Of a DNA stretch of 53,840 nt, positions 16,695 to 25,370 are shown piece by piece; position 1 is the first letter of the stretch; every line of letters begins with the position of its first letter. Origin of the DNA: Candidatus Merdivicinus intestinigallinarum (GTDB taxonomy: Bacteria; Bacillota; Clostridia; Oscillospirales; Ruminococcaceae); contig DVOW01000014.1 of assembly GCA_018713335.1 (NCBI GenBank), forward strand, positions 1-53,840. Reading direction: 5' to 3'. A program made the position numbers and the translations under genes. Below the pieces are notes generated by a model. The model saw nothing but the letters and a program-made list of their open reading frames with translations. It had not been told where the DNA came from and did no database searches.

Positions 16695-18059
16695 TTACTG
16701 CCGTTTTTCTCTCCACTTGGCGCAGCGTTTGATAAAATTCCGGGCAAAATCCGGGTTCCCGTAAAAATGCAGGTGGGGATACCCGGCGTACAGGCTGTCC
16801 GTCCCATGGGCCGCCAGCCGTTCCCGGCCCCGTTTATGGGCCGTAAAGTCCTCCCCATCATTGGTGGACTTGGAATAATGGAACTCGTGGATGGGGATGG
16901 ACTCCCCCGCTTTGCAAAGGAGGTTGTCTTTCCGGGCTTCCAGCAGGGAGTAGCCAAAATGCTGGAGCCGCCCGGTCATTTCCGCCTTGCCTTTCAACGC
17001 CCCGGCCATGGGGTAAAAAACGCCGTCCCGGCCGGCCAGTTCCTCCAATAAGTACAAAAAACCGCCGCATTCGGCGATAGTGGGCAGGCCGCCAAGGACC
17101 GCCCCTTTGACCGATTCCAGCATGGATTTGTTCTGGCTCAGGGCTTCGGCGTATTCCTCCGGGTATCCGCCCCCCAGCCACAGGCCGTCAGCCTCCGGCG
17201 GGATCTGCTCATCAGACAGGGGAGAAAATTCCACGATCTGCGCCCCCAGCTTTTGGAGCAGGCGCAGATTTTCCTCATAATAAAAGCAGAAAGCTTTATC
17301 CTTAGCCACAGCGACGACCGGCCTGACGGCGGGATTTTCCTCCGGGAAAGGCTCCGGCCAATCCAGTTCCGGCACGGAACCTGCCAGCTCCAGGATGGCG
17401 TCCAAATCCAGGGTCTCCGCCGCGGTTTTGCCCAAAAGGGAGAGCTTTTCCCGCAGGCCCGTCACCTCGTCGGCGGTAATCAGCCCCAGATGGCGGCTCT
17501 CCAGCACCGCTTCCGGCAGTACCGGCAGGTATCCGCAGGGGATCAGGCCCTCCCCTTTGGCCATTTCGCTGTAAAAGGGGTACATCCCCGGGGAACAACG
17601 GTTGAAAATCACGCCCCGGATGCGGTTTTCCCGGAAAGTGCAGAAGCCGTGGAGGATGGCCGCTGCGGAAAAGCTCATGCCCTTCACGTCCAGCACCAGG
17701 ATGGTGGGGGCTTCCAGCACCCGGGACAGATGATTGGCGGAGCAGTCGTCACTGGAGGTGGACCGGCCGTCGTAAAGGCCCATGACCCCCTCGATAACCG
17801 CCAAATCAGTGCCATTGCTCACCTCCGCAAACAGCCGGCGGACATTTTCCTCCCCGCACAGGAACAGGTCCAGGTTGCAGGAGGGCGCCCCCAATGCTTT
17901 CCGGTGGAACATGGGGTCGATATAGTCGGGGCCGGTCTTAAAGGCGGACAGCTTTATCCCTTTTTCCTTCATGGCCCACAAAAGGGCGCAGGCCGCCGTG
18001 GTCTTGCCGCCGCCGCTGCCGGGCGCGCCCAGCAGGACGCGCGGGATTTTCCTCGTCAT
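16695..18059 (-). CDS. cbiA: Cobyrinate a,c-diamide synthase
   Basis: A 454-residue glutamine-dependent amidase that converts side chains a and c of cobyrinate into amides using ATP. It begins with P-loop GAPGSGGGKTT, then AFKTGPDYIDPMFH and EGVMGLYDG, all typical of CbiA. The C-terminal amidotransferase domain has the nucleophile in IAECGGFLYLLEEL. The ATG overlaps the cobK stop by four bases, and GGAGG lies seven bases upstream. It is the second gene of the operon and is separated from cobT by a 260-base hairpin array. Confidence 0.94.
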   Translation of the reverse strand: MTRKIPRVLLGAPGSGGGKTTAACALLWAMKEKGIKLSAFKTGPDYIDPMFHRKALGAPSCNLDLFLCGEENVRRLFAEVSNGTDLAVIEGVMGLYDGRSTSSDDCSANHLSRVLEAPTILVLDVKGMSFSAAAILHGFCTFRENRIRGVIFNRCSPGMYPFYSEMAKGEGLIPCGYLPVLPEAVLESRHLGLITADEVTGLREKLSLLGKTAAETLDLDAILELAGSVPELDWPEPFPEENPAVRPVVAVAKDKAFCFYYEENLRLLQKLGAQIVEFSPLSDEQIPPEADGLWLGGGYPEEYAEALSQNKSMLESVKGAVLGGLPTIAECGGFLYLLEELAGRDGVFYPMAGALKGKAEMTGRLQHFGYSLLEARKDNLLCKAGESIPIHEFHYSKSTNDGEDFTAHKRGRERLAAHGTDSLYAGYPHLHFYGNPDFARNFIKRCAKWREKRQ

Positions 18060-18826
18060 TTGCTTTCCTCCGTTCCCGGCTGTGCCGAAAGGTATTGCAA
18101 AACGCTTTCCAAAGAATCCAGGGCGTTCTCTTCCTCCGGGGGCCGCCCGATAATCAGCGCCCGGATGCCCTCCTTTTGGGCGGCGGAGAGCTTTTCCTCA
18201 AAGCCCCCCCGTTTCCCGGAATCCTTGGTCACCAGCACCTGGATGTTCCACTCCCGGATGGACAGCCGGTTCCATTCCTCGGAAAAGGGCCCCTGCATCC
18301 CCAGAATGTGGGAGCCGGGCAGCCCGGCCTCCCGGCAGAGGCGCATGGATTCCTCCGAAGGCAGGACCCGGGCGTAAAACCGTTCCGAAAATCCCGGAAC
18401 ATGGGAAAACGCCGCCAGCTCCTTGCTGCCGGTGGTAAGGAGGATATTTCCCGGGACAGTTTCTAAAATCCGGACGGCCTCCGCCGTATCCCGGCAGGTC
18501 CAGCCGCCACTGTATGTACCGCCTTCCCGCCGGTACCGGATATAGGGGAGGGAGCAGGCTTCGCAGGCGGCCTTGATATTGCGGCTCACTTCCACAGCAA
18601 AGGGATGAGTGGCGTCCACCACTCGGGCGATCCCTTTTTCCCGGAAAAATTTTTCCATAGCAGGCTCGTCCATCCGCCCGGCATGGACAAAGCCGTCCTC
18701 CGGGGACTGTTCCGCCAGCTCCCGGCCGTATTCCGTGGCCACAGACAGCATCACCGGCAGCCCGGCTTCCCGGCAGGAAGCGTAAAGCTCCCGGCCTTCT
18801 GAGGTTCCCCCAAAAATCAAGTCCAT
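18056..18826 (-). CDS. cobK: Precorrin-6A/cobalt-precorrin-6A reductase
   Basis: A 256-residue NAD(P)H-dependent reductase (cbiJ in the anaerobic route). It opens with MDLIFGGTSEGREL, the family signature. VVDATHPFAVEVSRNI and the C-terminal LVTKDSGKRGGFEEKLSAA are also characteristic. The start at 18826 has GGAGG seven to eight bases upstream and is the first gene after the operon promoter. A longer frame to 18940 starts upstream of the promoter and is rejected. It is the only corrin-ring reduction gene seen here. Confidence 0.93.
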   Translation of the reverse strand: MDLIFGGTSEGRELYASCREAGLPVMLSVATEYGRELAEQSPEDGFVHAGRMDEPAMEKFFREKGIARVVDATHPFAVEVSRNIKAACEACSLPYIRYRREGGTYSGGWTCRDTAEAVRILETVPGNILLTTGSKELAAFSHVPGFSERFYARVLPSEESMRLCREAGLPGSHILGMQGPFSEEWNRLSIREWNIQVLVTKDSGKRGGFEEKLSAAQKEGIRALIIGRPPEEENALDSLESVLQYLSAQPGTEESK

Positions 18827-18854
18827 GCCTACTCCTCCATTCTTACTACTATCC

Positions 18855-18883
18855 AGTATACGCAAATCTCCCTGTTTTTGCAA
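18855..18883 (-). promoter_or_regulatory. Promoter of the cobalamin operon
   Basis: Minus-strand TTGCAA (18883-18878), spacer 17, TATACT (18860-18855). The leader to the cobK ATG would be only about 20 bases, too short for a cobalamin riboswitch. Confidence 0.75.
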
Positions 18884-18921
18884 GGTTTCCCGCCAAATGT
18901 CAAAATATTTTGAAAAGACAG

Positions 18922-18951
18922 CAAAAAATTTCCCCACCAAAAGTGGGGAAA
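18922..18951 (-). terminator. Terminator of the glycosidase-coaBC operon
   Basis: Perfect 9-base stem TTTCCCCAC/GTGGGGAAA (18929-18937, 18943-18951) with a T-run on the minus strand, 11 bases after the stop of the dehydrogenase gene. Confidence 0.85.
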
Positions 18952-18961
18952 TGGGGAATCT

Positions 18962-19921
18962 TCAGAGGCTCACCTGATTTTGGGGGTGTCCCTCCAGAAA
19001 GGCGAAGAAATTCTCGGCTGCAATTTCCAAAAGCCGGGCCCTGGTTTCCCTGGGCGACCAGGAAACATGAGGCGTCGCCACGCATTTGGGGTGCTTTACC
19101 AGGGGATTTTCCAACCCCGCCGGCTCCTTGGCGAAAACATCCAGCCCCGCGCCGGAAAGCCGCCCGCTGTCCAATGCTTCCGCCACCGCCCCTTCGTCCA
19201 GGATGGCCCCTCTGGCGGTGTTCAGGAGGATGGCCCCGGGCTTCATGCCCGCCAGGAAGGCCCGGTCCACCATTCCCCGGGTCTGTTCCGTCAGGGGACA
19301 GTGGATGGACAAAATGTCCGATCCCCGCCGCAGGGTATCGATATCCACAAAGCGGAGGGTATCGTTTTCCTCAGAAAGATCCGGGTTCCGGCGGTTCGCC
19401 AGGACCTTCATGCCCAGGGCCCGGCAGATGTTCCCAAATTCCCGGCCGATGCTGCCGTACCCCAGGATCCCGACGGTTTTGCCGTACAGCTCCATCATAG
19501 GGATCGCCGTCACAGCCGGGTCGGCGGCGGATCTCCAGCCTCCCTGCTTCATCAGCCGGTCGAACTCCCCCGCCCGGTTTGTCACCGCCAGCAAAAGGGC
19601 CAGAGTGTGCTGGGCCACCGCCCGGGAGGAATAATCCGGCACATTGCAGACAGTGATCCCCAGGCGTTTGGCCGCCTCCATGTCCACGATATTATAGCCG
19701 GTCCCGAACACGCCGATGTACCGGAGCTTGGGGCACTGTTCCAAGACCCGGCCGCTTAGCATGGCCCGGTTGGCGAACACCGCCTCCGCGTCCCGGATTC
19801 GCTCCAAAATCTCCCCGGCCGGAATGTGATCATGCCACTCCACATCCGGGAAACGCTCCGCAACTTTCCAGGGCATCCGGTCGAAATTCACCAGATACCC
19901 GTCCAACACTACGATTTTCAC
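18962..19921 (-). CDS. D-isomer-specific 2-hydroxyacid dehydrogenase (glycerate dehydrogenase-like)
   Basis: A 319-residue NAD-dependent dehydrogenase reducing a 2-keto acid to a D-2-hydroxy acid or the reverse. The Rossmann motif GILGYGSIG is near residue 150. The catalytic Arg (NTARGAILDE), Glu (DVFAKEP) and His (ATPHVSW) triad is complete. The closest-looking subfamily is hydroxypyruvate/glycerate dehydrogenase. It begins with GTG at 19921 (giving MKIVVLDGY), with GGAGG nine bases upstream; a TTG one codon earlier is the alternative. It is the last gene of the operon, 24 bases after the Gfo/Idh gene and before a strong terminator. Confidence 0.9.
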   Translation of the reverse strand: MKIVVLDGYLVNFDRMPWKVAERFPDVEWHDHIPAGEILERIRDAEAVFANRAMLSGRVLEQCPKLRYIGVFGTGYNIVDMEAAKRLGITVCNVPDYSSRAVAQHTLALLLAVTNRAGEFDRLMKQGGWRSAADPAVTAIPMMELYGKTVGILGYGSIGREFGNICRALGMKVLANRRNPDLSEENDTLRFVDIDTLRRGSDILSIHCPLTEQTRGMVDRAFLAGMKPGAILLNTARGAILDEGAVAEALDSGRLSGAGLDVFAKEPAGLENPLVKHPKCVATPHVSWSPRETRARLLEIAAENFFAFLEGHPQNQVSL

Positions 19922-19945
19922 CAAACAGTTCCTCCCGCGGCAAAA

Positions 19946-20896
19946 TTATTTCCTTAACGCCTGGTCGAACACCCCGGCGCACCAGACGGTGTCTTCCCAG
20001 GGGACAACGGGGCTTTGGAGCAGCCCTTCCCGGACGCAGCGCACCGTTTCCTCTACTTCCCAGACAAAGCCGTTGGGGTATTCCTCTTTGAAATGCTCCG
20101 CAAGTTCCTTCTGCCGGTTGTAAAGGAAGGCTTCGCTGCCGGTGTTGGCGTGGGGAAGCCTGATATACCCTTCCGTCCCGCCTAAGGTGATCCCCTCGTT
20201 TGTGCAGGTCATGACGCTGGTCTGGGCGCTGGCCAGGCAGTTGGAGAACCGCATCAGCGCCGCCCCGGACTTATCCGCCCCGGATCCCGCCCGGGAAACC
20301 ATGGTCTGCACCTCCGCGGGGTTCTCACCCAGCAAATAGGTCAGCAGCTCCATGGCGTAAACGCCCACGTCCCACATAGCGCCGCCGGCCAGCTCCGGAT
20401 TGAAAAGCCGGCTTTCGGGGTCATATTCCGCCCGGAAGGCCACCACCGAATGGGCCAGCTCCACCTGCCCGATGCGGCCTTCTTCGATCCATTCTCTGGC
20501 CCTTTGAATCTGGGGCAGGAACCGGGACCACATGGCTTCCATGACAAACACACCCTGCTTTTCGGCCTCGGCAAAGACAGCCTCCGCCTCGGCCTTGGTG
20601 CAGACCATGGGCTTTTCACAGAGGACGGGCATTTTCCGGGAAAGGCACAGCAGGATATTTTCATAGTGGAAATTGTGAGTGGTGGCGATGTAAACCGCGT
20701 CCAGCTCCGTCTGGTCCAGCATAGCGGCGTAATCGCCGAAGGACGCCGGGATGTTTTCTTCCCTGGCAAAGGCGGCGGCCCGTTCCGGGCTTTTGCTGGA
20801 CACTGCGGCCACTTCAAATCCCGCAAGCCTTACAGCCTCGCAAAACTCATGGGCGATCTTTCCCGCGCCGATAATGCCAAAACGAAATGGTTTCAT
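19946..20896 (-). CDS. Gfo/Idh/MocA family oxidoreductase
   Basis: A 316-residue NAD(P)-dependent sugar or cyclitol dehydrogenase-type protein. It has the Rossmann opening FGIIGAGKIAHEF, IATTHNFHY, and the family CEKPM motif containing the catalytic Lys. AGGAGG is nine bases before the ATG. It lies between a histidine phosphatase and a 2-hydroxyacid dehydrogenase in one operon with a glycosidase, which suggests handling of a released sugar or derivative. The substrate is not identifiable from sequence. Confidence 0.9.
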   Translation of the reverse strand: MKPFRFGIIGAGKIAHEFCEAVRLAGFEVAAVSSKSPERAAAFAREENIPASFGDYAAMLDQTELDAVYIATTHNFHYENILLCLSRKMPVLCEKPMVCTKAEAEAVFAEAEKQGVFVMEAMWSRFLPQIQRAREWIEEGRIGQVELAHSVVAFRAEYDPESRLFNPELAGGAMWDVGVYAMELLTYLLGENPAEVQTMVSRAGSGADKSGAALMRFSNCLASAQTSVMTCTNEGITLGGTEGYIRLPHANTGSEAFLYNRQKELAEHFKEEYPNGFVWEVEETVRCVREGLLQSPVVPWEDTVWCAGVFDQALRK

Positions 20897-20909
20897 ATTT
20901 TATTCCTCC

Positions 20910-21449
20910 TTATTCCGGGTCCGCTTCCTCCGGGAACCGAAATTCCATGATTTCGCCCTGGGCAGGGTGGTGCTTTTTGGTGACGGCCTGAATCATCATC
21001 CCGTGGCAGGCTACGATCACTTTGTCATGATGCGCGTATTTTTTCAAGACCCGCAGCACCCGTTCCCGGATCATTTCCGCGCTTTCCCAGTCTTTTTCTG
21101 TCCCCGCCGGGTAGTTCCCCAGGTTCTCCTCATACTCCCGATAGGCGTTTTCCGCCGTTTCATCGTCCTCATAAATGTAGTTCCGATTGGCCAGCCATTC
21201 ATGCAGATCCGTTTCCACCGCAATTTCCGCGCCCAGTTCTTTGGACAGGATGGCGGCCGTCTGCAAAGCCCTGGTATACGGCGAACTTAAAATCAAGTCC
21301 GCGCCTTTTAAGCGGGGGTCTTTCGCTGTTTCCCGGATCTGCCGGATACCGGTTTCCGACAAAGGGGAAAGGTTCACGCCAAACCCTTGATAAATTTTTG
21401 TATTCCTTGCAGAATAATCTGTTTTTCCATGCCGGACAAAATAGAACAT
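20910..21449 (-). CDS. Histidine phosphatase family protein
   Basis: A 179-residue phosphatase starting MFYFVRHGKTDY, with phosphohistidine in RHG, second Arg in SSPYTRALQTA, acidic residue in the DLHEW region and second His in VACHGMM. It has an unusual acidic insert YIYEDDETAENAYREYEE between these sites. Cytosolic, with no signal peptide. It differs from the cobC gene at 13079 and sits in the glycosidase-coaBC operon, so a sugar-phosphate or nucleotide substrate is more likely than alpha-ribazole phosphate. Confidence 0.88.
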   Translation of the reverse strand: MFYFVRHGKTDYSARNTKIYQGFGVNLSPLSETGIRQIRETAKDPRLKGADLILSSPYTRALQTAAILSKELGAEIAVETDLHEWLANRNYIYEDDETAENAYREYEENLGNYPAGTEKDWESAEMIRERVLRVLKKYAHHDKVIVACHGMMIQAVTKKHHPAQGEIMEFRFPEEADPE

Positions 21450-21468
21450 CCAAATTCCCCCAAATCAC

Positions 21469-21999
21469 TTATAAATACGGCTCCAGCTGCCGGATCAGCC
21501 GCTTCACAGGCTGGCTGCCGTCCAGCAGCACCACCGGACAGGCGAGCTTTTTCTGCCATTCATCGTGGAGCGCACGGCTGCGGATGTCCGGCCCGGCGGT
21601 ATCGTACCGGGCCGCCCAGTCCATAAATTCCCGATGCTGGCGTTCCATGTCCCCGCCGGGGAGGAGGCGGTCCCCAAACCGGGAACGCTCTCTTGTCTCC
21701 AGCCTGGAAAGCCGGATTTCCGGGGGCAGTTCCATACGCACCGCCAGGTCAAACAACGGGATCAACGGGTCGCCCCAGCCGCACAGGGAACCGCTGAGGA
21801 CAATCCTTTCATGGGCGGCAAATTCTTCCCGGAGCATAGAGAGCCGTTCCTCCCGGGGGCGTCTTTCCCGAAAGGGCGGGTCGGTGGGCATCCAGAAATA
21901 GTCGTCCGTATCCATAAAAAAGCAGCCGTACTCCGCCGCAATGGCCCGTCCCAGGGTGGAGGTACCGGAACCGGCGCCGCCGAAAATGTGGACGATCAT
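21469..21999 (-). CDS. P-loop nucleoside/adenylate-kinase-like ATPase
   Basis: A 176-residue protein starting MIVHIFGGAGSGTSTLG, with a P-loop GGAGSGTST in which the usual Lys is replaced by Thr. It has MDTDDYFW, which resembles the substrate-binding Asp region of small kinases, and an Arg-rich lid region (RLETRERSRFGDR). The fold is that of small-molecule kinases; the substrate is unknown. It overlaps the acetyltransferase stop by four bases. AAGGGAG sets the start at 21999; an upstream extension reads the acetyltransferase out of frame. The missing P-loop Lys is notable because it normally binds phosphate. Confidence 0.75.
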   Translation of the reverse strand: MIVHIFGGAGSGTSTLGRAIAAEYGCFFMDTDDYFWMPTDPPFRERRPREERLSMLREEFAAHERIVLSGSLCGWGDPLIPLFDLAVRMELPPEIRLSRLETRERSRFGDRLLPGGDMERQHREFMDWAARYDTAGPDIRSRALHDEWQKKLACPVVLLDGSQPVKRLIRQLEPYL

Positions 22000-22517
22000 T
22001 TCCAATTCTCCCTTTTCAGGCGGAAAATATCGTGGGGCATCTCCATTCCCCGGTAAATTTTTACAAATTGCCCGCATTTTTCCATGCCGAGCCTTGCCGC
22101 CACCGCCTGGGATTTTTCATTCTCCGGCCGGATGTCGCAGCAGATTTCCGGAAGACCCATGACAGTGAAGGCGTATTCAATGAGGGCGTTAGCGCTTTCG
22201 GTGGCGTAGCCCTTTCCCTGGTGCTTTTCCCCCAGAATCCAGCCGATGCCCCAGACGGGCTTCCCGTCCATCTCCTCTTTCAGAAGCCCCGCCTGGCCCA
22301 CGGGTTCGCCGGTTTCCCGGTTGACCGCCAGCAGGTAGTCCATGCCGTTTTCCGCGCAGCCTTTCCGGCGTTTTTCGATCCATTGGGTCACGTCCTCCGG
22401 GGCGAAAGCGTGGCCCCAGACTTCCCGGACCCGGCGGCCGTTCATGATTTCCATGAGGGCGTCAAAATCCTCCGGGACAATGGGCCGCAGAATCAGCCGC
22501 TTTGTTTTGATCTCCAT
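21996..22517 (-). CDS. GNAT family N-acetyltransferase (RimJ/RimL-like)
   Basis: A 173-residue acetyl-CoA-dependent transferase. It opens MEIKTKRLILRPIVPEDFDALMEI, the typical Acetyltransf_3 start, and has the acetyl-CoA pyrophosphate loop in GEKHQGKGYATES and NEKSQAVAARLGM near the C-terminus. The start at 22517 has GGAGG eight bases upstream; a second ATG five codons earlier lacks this. It sits in the coaBC operon and overlaps the next gene by four bases. The acceptor is unknown; ribosomal-protein-type N-termini or small amines are possible. Confidence 0.88.
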   Translation of the reverse strand: MEIKTKRLILRPIVPEDFDALMEIMNGRRVREVWGHAFAPEDVTQWIEKRRKGCAENGMDYLLAVNRETGEPVGQAGLLKEEMDGKPVWGIGWILGEKHQGKGYATESANALIEYAFTVMGLPEICCDIRPENEKSQAVAARLGMEKCGQFVKIYRGMEMPHDIFRLKRENWK

Positions 22518-22538
22518 ATTGATTTCCTCCATATCCAG

Positions 22539-22988
22539 TCAGCCGTCCAAACGGCGGAAAAATAAGCCCTCCGACCAGGCCAGCTGGGACACCAGCTCCG
22601 CGCAGGCCCTGTCGGCGGTATAAAGGCTGAGATAAAGATCGCCGCTTTCCAGCAAGAGGCGGCTCTTTCCCCGCCCGACCCCGAACTCCATGGCTGCGCC
22701 CTCCCCGGTCAGGCAGGCGCGCAGTCCTTTCTCCAGCTGTTCCGGGGGCGGACACCGCTTCCAGCCGATCCCAACCCGCAGAAACAGTTCCTCATAGCAG
22801 TGGAGCTTCATGAAAAGCCGGACCAGGCGGCGTGCCAGCCCTTTTGACTCCTTTTTCCGGCGGAAATACCCTTCCAGCGCGGAATACTGAGCCGCCCGTT
22901 CCTCCGGCGCCCGCCTGGGCAGAAGGTCAATAAGGTAGCAGGGAAGCGCCGGATCAGATTCCAGGCTTTCGGCCTTACGCTTTGCCAT
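22539..22988 (-). CDS. Conserved-looking protein of unknown function
   Basis: I do not recognise a family. The 149-residue product is rich in Arg, Leu and Glu, has no signal peptide or membrane helix, and is likely mostly helical at the N-terminus (RRAPEERAAQYSALEGYFRRKK) with a strand-rich C-terminal half (AAMEFGVGRGKSRLLLESGDLYLSLY). The start has GGAGG six bases upstream and lies inside the last codons of coaBC, giving a 14-base overlap. This overlap, the ribosome binding site and normal codon use make it a real gene, translationally coupled to coaBC. Confidence 0.7.
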   Translation of the reverse strand: MAKRKAESLESDPALPCYLIDLLPRRAPEERAAQYSALEGYFRRKKESKGLARRLVRLFMKLHCYEELFLRVGIGWKRCPPPEQLEKGLRACLTGEGAAMEFGVGRGKSRLLLESGDLYLSLYTADRACAELVSQLAWSEGLFFRRLDG

Positions 22989-24186
22989 GGCCGCCCTCCA
23001 TCTTCTGCAAAATGGCGGTGAGCAGCCTGTGGGCCGCCTCGTCCTTGCTCATCAAGGGCAGTTCTTCCTCCGAATCCGCCGTGATCAGGGTCAAAACGTT
23101 GGTATCCCCTGCAAAGCCGGCCCCGTCTGTCCGCAGGCTGTTGGCGGCAATCATGTCGGCGTTTTTGCGGGTGAGCTTCCCTCTGGAATTTTCCAAAACG
23201 TTCTCCGTTTCCATGGAAAAGCCGCAGAGGAACTGGCCTTCCCGTTTGTGCTCCCCAAGCCAGGAAAGGATGTCCGTTGTGCGCTTTAAGGGGATAGCCA
23301 AATCCCCCTCTTTTTTCTTGATTTTCTCCCCGGAAACCTCCGCGGGGGTGTAATCCGCCACAGCGGCGGCCTTGACGATGATGTCCTGCTCCTCAGCCCG
23401 GGAGGAAACGGCTTCAAACATTTCCGAAGCGCTGGTGACATGGACCATCTTGACAAAGCGCAGGTCCGGCAGGTCCGTTGGTCCGGCCACCAAGGTCACA
23501 TCAGCGCCACGGCGGGCGGCGGCCTTCGCCACGGCGTAGCCCATTTTCCCGGAGGAATGGTTTGTGAGATACCGCACCGGGTCCAGGGACTCCTGGGTCG
23601 GCCCGGCGGTCACCAGCACTTTTTTGCCCTGTAAGTCCTTCTCGCATTGAACAGCCTGCAAAATATAATCAAAAAGCTCCTCCGGGTCGGGCATTTTCCC
23701 GGCCCCGGTGTCCCCGCAGGCCAGATGCCCCACTTCCGGCTTAATGACGGTGAAGCCGTATTTTTCTAAGATTTTCATGTTGTCCTGGGTAATAGGATTT
23801 TCGTACATCCGGGTGTTCATGGCCGGGGCCACGATTTTGGGGCACTGGCAGGCCAGGATGGTGGTGGTCAGCATATCGTCGGCCAGGCCGTGGGCCATTT
23901 TGGCGATGACGTTGGCGGTGGCCGGGGCGATCATCGCAACATCCGCCTTTTTGGCCAGGGAAACGTGCTGGATGTTGAACTGGAAATTCCGGTCGAAGGT
24001 GTCCACCACGCATTTGTTGCCGGTGAGGCTTTCAAAGGTGATGGGGGTGATAAAGTGGGCGGCGTTTTCGGTCATGAGGACGTAAACGTCCGCATGGGCT
24101 TTTTTCAGCATACTGGCCAAATTCGCGATCTTATAAGCAGCGATTCCGCCGGACACTCCCAGCAGGACGGTTTTTCCTTTGAGCAT
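22975..24186 (-). CDS. coaBC: Bifunctional phosphopantothenoylcysteine decarboxylase/phosphopantothenate--cysteine ligase
   Basis: A 403-residue coenzyme A biosynthesis enzyme. The N-terminal flavin-dependent decarboxylase (CoaC) starts VLLGVSGGIAAYK and has the catalytic His in FNIQHVSLAKKAD, PAMNTRMYENP and the Cys in GHLACGDTGAGKM. The C-terminal synthetase (CoaB) has TAGPTQESLDPVRYLTNHSSGKMG split over two blocks, and AAAVADYTP. The start at 24186 gives MLKGKTVLLG and is preceded by GGAAAGG; a longer frame reading through the glycosidase out of frame is rejected. It lies 19 bases after the glycosidase gene. Confidence 0.96.
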   Translation of the reverse strand: MLKGKTVLLGVSGGIAAYKIANLASMLKKAHADVYVLMTENAAHFITPITFESLTGNKCVVDTFDRNFQFNIQHVSLAKKADVAMIAPATANVIAKMAHGLADDMLTTTILACQCPKIVAPAMNTRMYENPITQDNMKILEKYGFTVIKPEVGHLACGDTGAGKMPDPEELFDYILQAVQCEKDLQGKKVLVTAGPTQESLDPVRYLTNHSSGKMGYAVAKAAARRGADVTLVAGPTDLPDLRFVKMVHVTSASEMFEAVSSRAEEQDIIVKAAAVADYTPAEVSGEKIKKKEGDLAIPLKRTTDILSWLGEHKREGQFLCGFSMETENVLENSRGKLTRKNADMIAANSLRTDGAGFAGDTNVLTLITADSEEELPLMSKDEAAHRLLTAILQKMEGGHGKA

Positions 24187-24205
24187 TTTCTTTTCCTTTC
24201 CTTTC

Positions 24206-25321
24206 TTACAGCAGTTTTTTGATGGCCCCGTAAACATTGGCCGCACTGACCACATAGTGGGGCAGTTTCCGGTAATCGCCGTTGACGCACTCAAAAATCC
24301 CGTAGGTCTCAAAGTAACGGCAGGCGTCCTCCAGCACCCGGCAGGCAGAAGCCAGGTCCTCGCCGGCCACTGCTTCGGCGTACCAGCCTGCCGCTGTGGC
24401 CCAGTAAGCGCCGTTCTGGTATTCCCCTTCCGGCACCGGCAGCAGGCATTTTTCCCAAAACTCTCCGGGGGCGGTGTGGCGCAGCTGGCCGTTTTGGAGG
24501 ATCCCATCCCGGTTTTCCAAAAGCCAGCGGACCATGGAGGCTTTCCGCTGTTCCGTCAAAGGGAACCCCACCGCCAGGGCATAACAGCTCCCCCAAACAT
24601 CGGTCTGACGGCAGTCTTTGGTGGCGGCCAGAAGCATCCCGTTTTCGGTTCCAAAGGTCTTTTCCAGGCTGTCTTCAATGGAACCCGCCTGCCGGGACAG
24701 TTCCTTTGCCCATTCCGGCCGGATGTTATGCCGGGCAAACAGTTCCGCCAGCATCCGGCAGGCCCGCCAGTACAGGAGGGATTCTTTCATTAATAGGCCG
24801 GTCTTGCAGATGCAGTCGGTGAAGCCGTAGGGGGAGTGGGGCTTCTCCGGCGGGTTATAAACCAGCCCGCCTTCTCCTTTTGGGATGCAGGTCAGCCCCC
24901 GGTACAAAGGGGAGGCGTATCGTTCCAGGAACTGTTTCCCGTTTCCCGCGTCCAGATACCGGCACAAAAAATAAGCTGTGATCACGGCAAAGGGGCCGTT
25001 GTCCAGGTTCGGCTCCCCGCAGGGGGCTTCCGGACTTCCGGCGCTGTAGACCGCCGTCCCGGCCGTATCCACCCGGTCGGGGATCCAGCCGTCCGATTCC
25101 CGGGCATGGTCCAGGGTACAGCACAGGCACTGCCGGATGTGCTCCGGTTCCATCAATTCCCCGGCATATTCCGCCATATAGGCAAAATCCCGGGTCCATA
25201 AAGCCGGGTAGTTCCCCATTCCGTCCGGCGTATAAAGGGAAACCCCGTCCGCCGCCCGCAGCTGACAGCCCTGAAGCTCCTTCAAAACAGCCTCTTTCAA
25301 GTATCCCGCCAAATGATCCAT
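24206..25321 (-). CDS. (alpha/alpha)6-barrel glycoside hydrolase-like protein
   Basis: A 371-residue soluble protein with the pattern of six-hairpin glycosidases. YPALWTRDFAYM near residue 40 resembles the substrate-binding 'W-RD' motif of GH15/GH63/trehalase-like enzymes. ESDGWIPDR, NLDNGPFAV, QTDVWGSCYAL and NGAYWATAAGWYAEA recur at barrel-helix positions. No signal peptide, so it acts inside the cell, probably on an imported oligosaccharide. Start at 25321; the longer frame begins upstream of the promoter. It leads the operon containing coaBC, Gfo/Idh and 2-hydroxyacid dehydrogenase genes. The exact GH family and substrate are not assigned. Confidence 0.75.
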   Translation of the reverse strand: MDHLAGYLKEAVLKELQGCQLRAADGVSLYTPDGMGNYPALWTRDFAYMAEYAGELMEPEHIRQCLCCTLDHARESDGWIPDRVDTAGTAVYSAGSPEAPCGEPNLDNGPFAVITAYFLCRYLDAGNGKQFLERYASPLYRGLTCIPKGEGGLVYNPPEKPHSPYGFTDCICKTGLLMKESLLYWRACRMLAELFARHNIRPEWAKELSRQAGSIEDSLEKTFGTENGMLLAATKDCRQTDVWGSCYALAVGFPLTEQRKASMVRWLLENRDGILQNGQLRHTAPGEFWEKCLLPVPEGEYQNGAYWATAAGWYAEAVAGEDLASACRVLEDACRYFETYGIFECVNGDYRKLPHYVVSAANVYGAIKKLL

Positions 25322-25370
25322 GTAAACCGCCGCCTTTCCGCCTGGTTCGATCTGGTATTTATTTGGTAAT

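Noticed and set aside
15374-16957. 527-codon frame as one gene
   Set aside because: The part upstream of 16435 covers the hairpin array and cbiA out of frame; cobT starts at 16435.
18898-18903. TTGACA upstream of cobK as -35 box
   Set aside because: No -10 at the right distance; TTGCAA-17-TATACT closer to the gene is better.
22975-24507. 510-codon frame as coaBC
   Set aside because: The first 107 codons read the glycosidase gene out of frame; coaBC starts at 24186.
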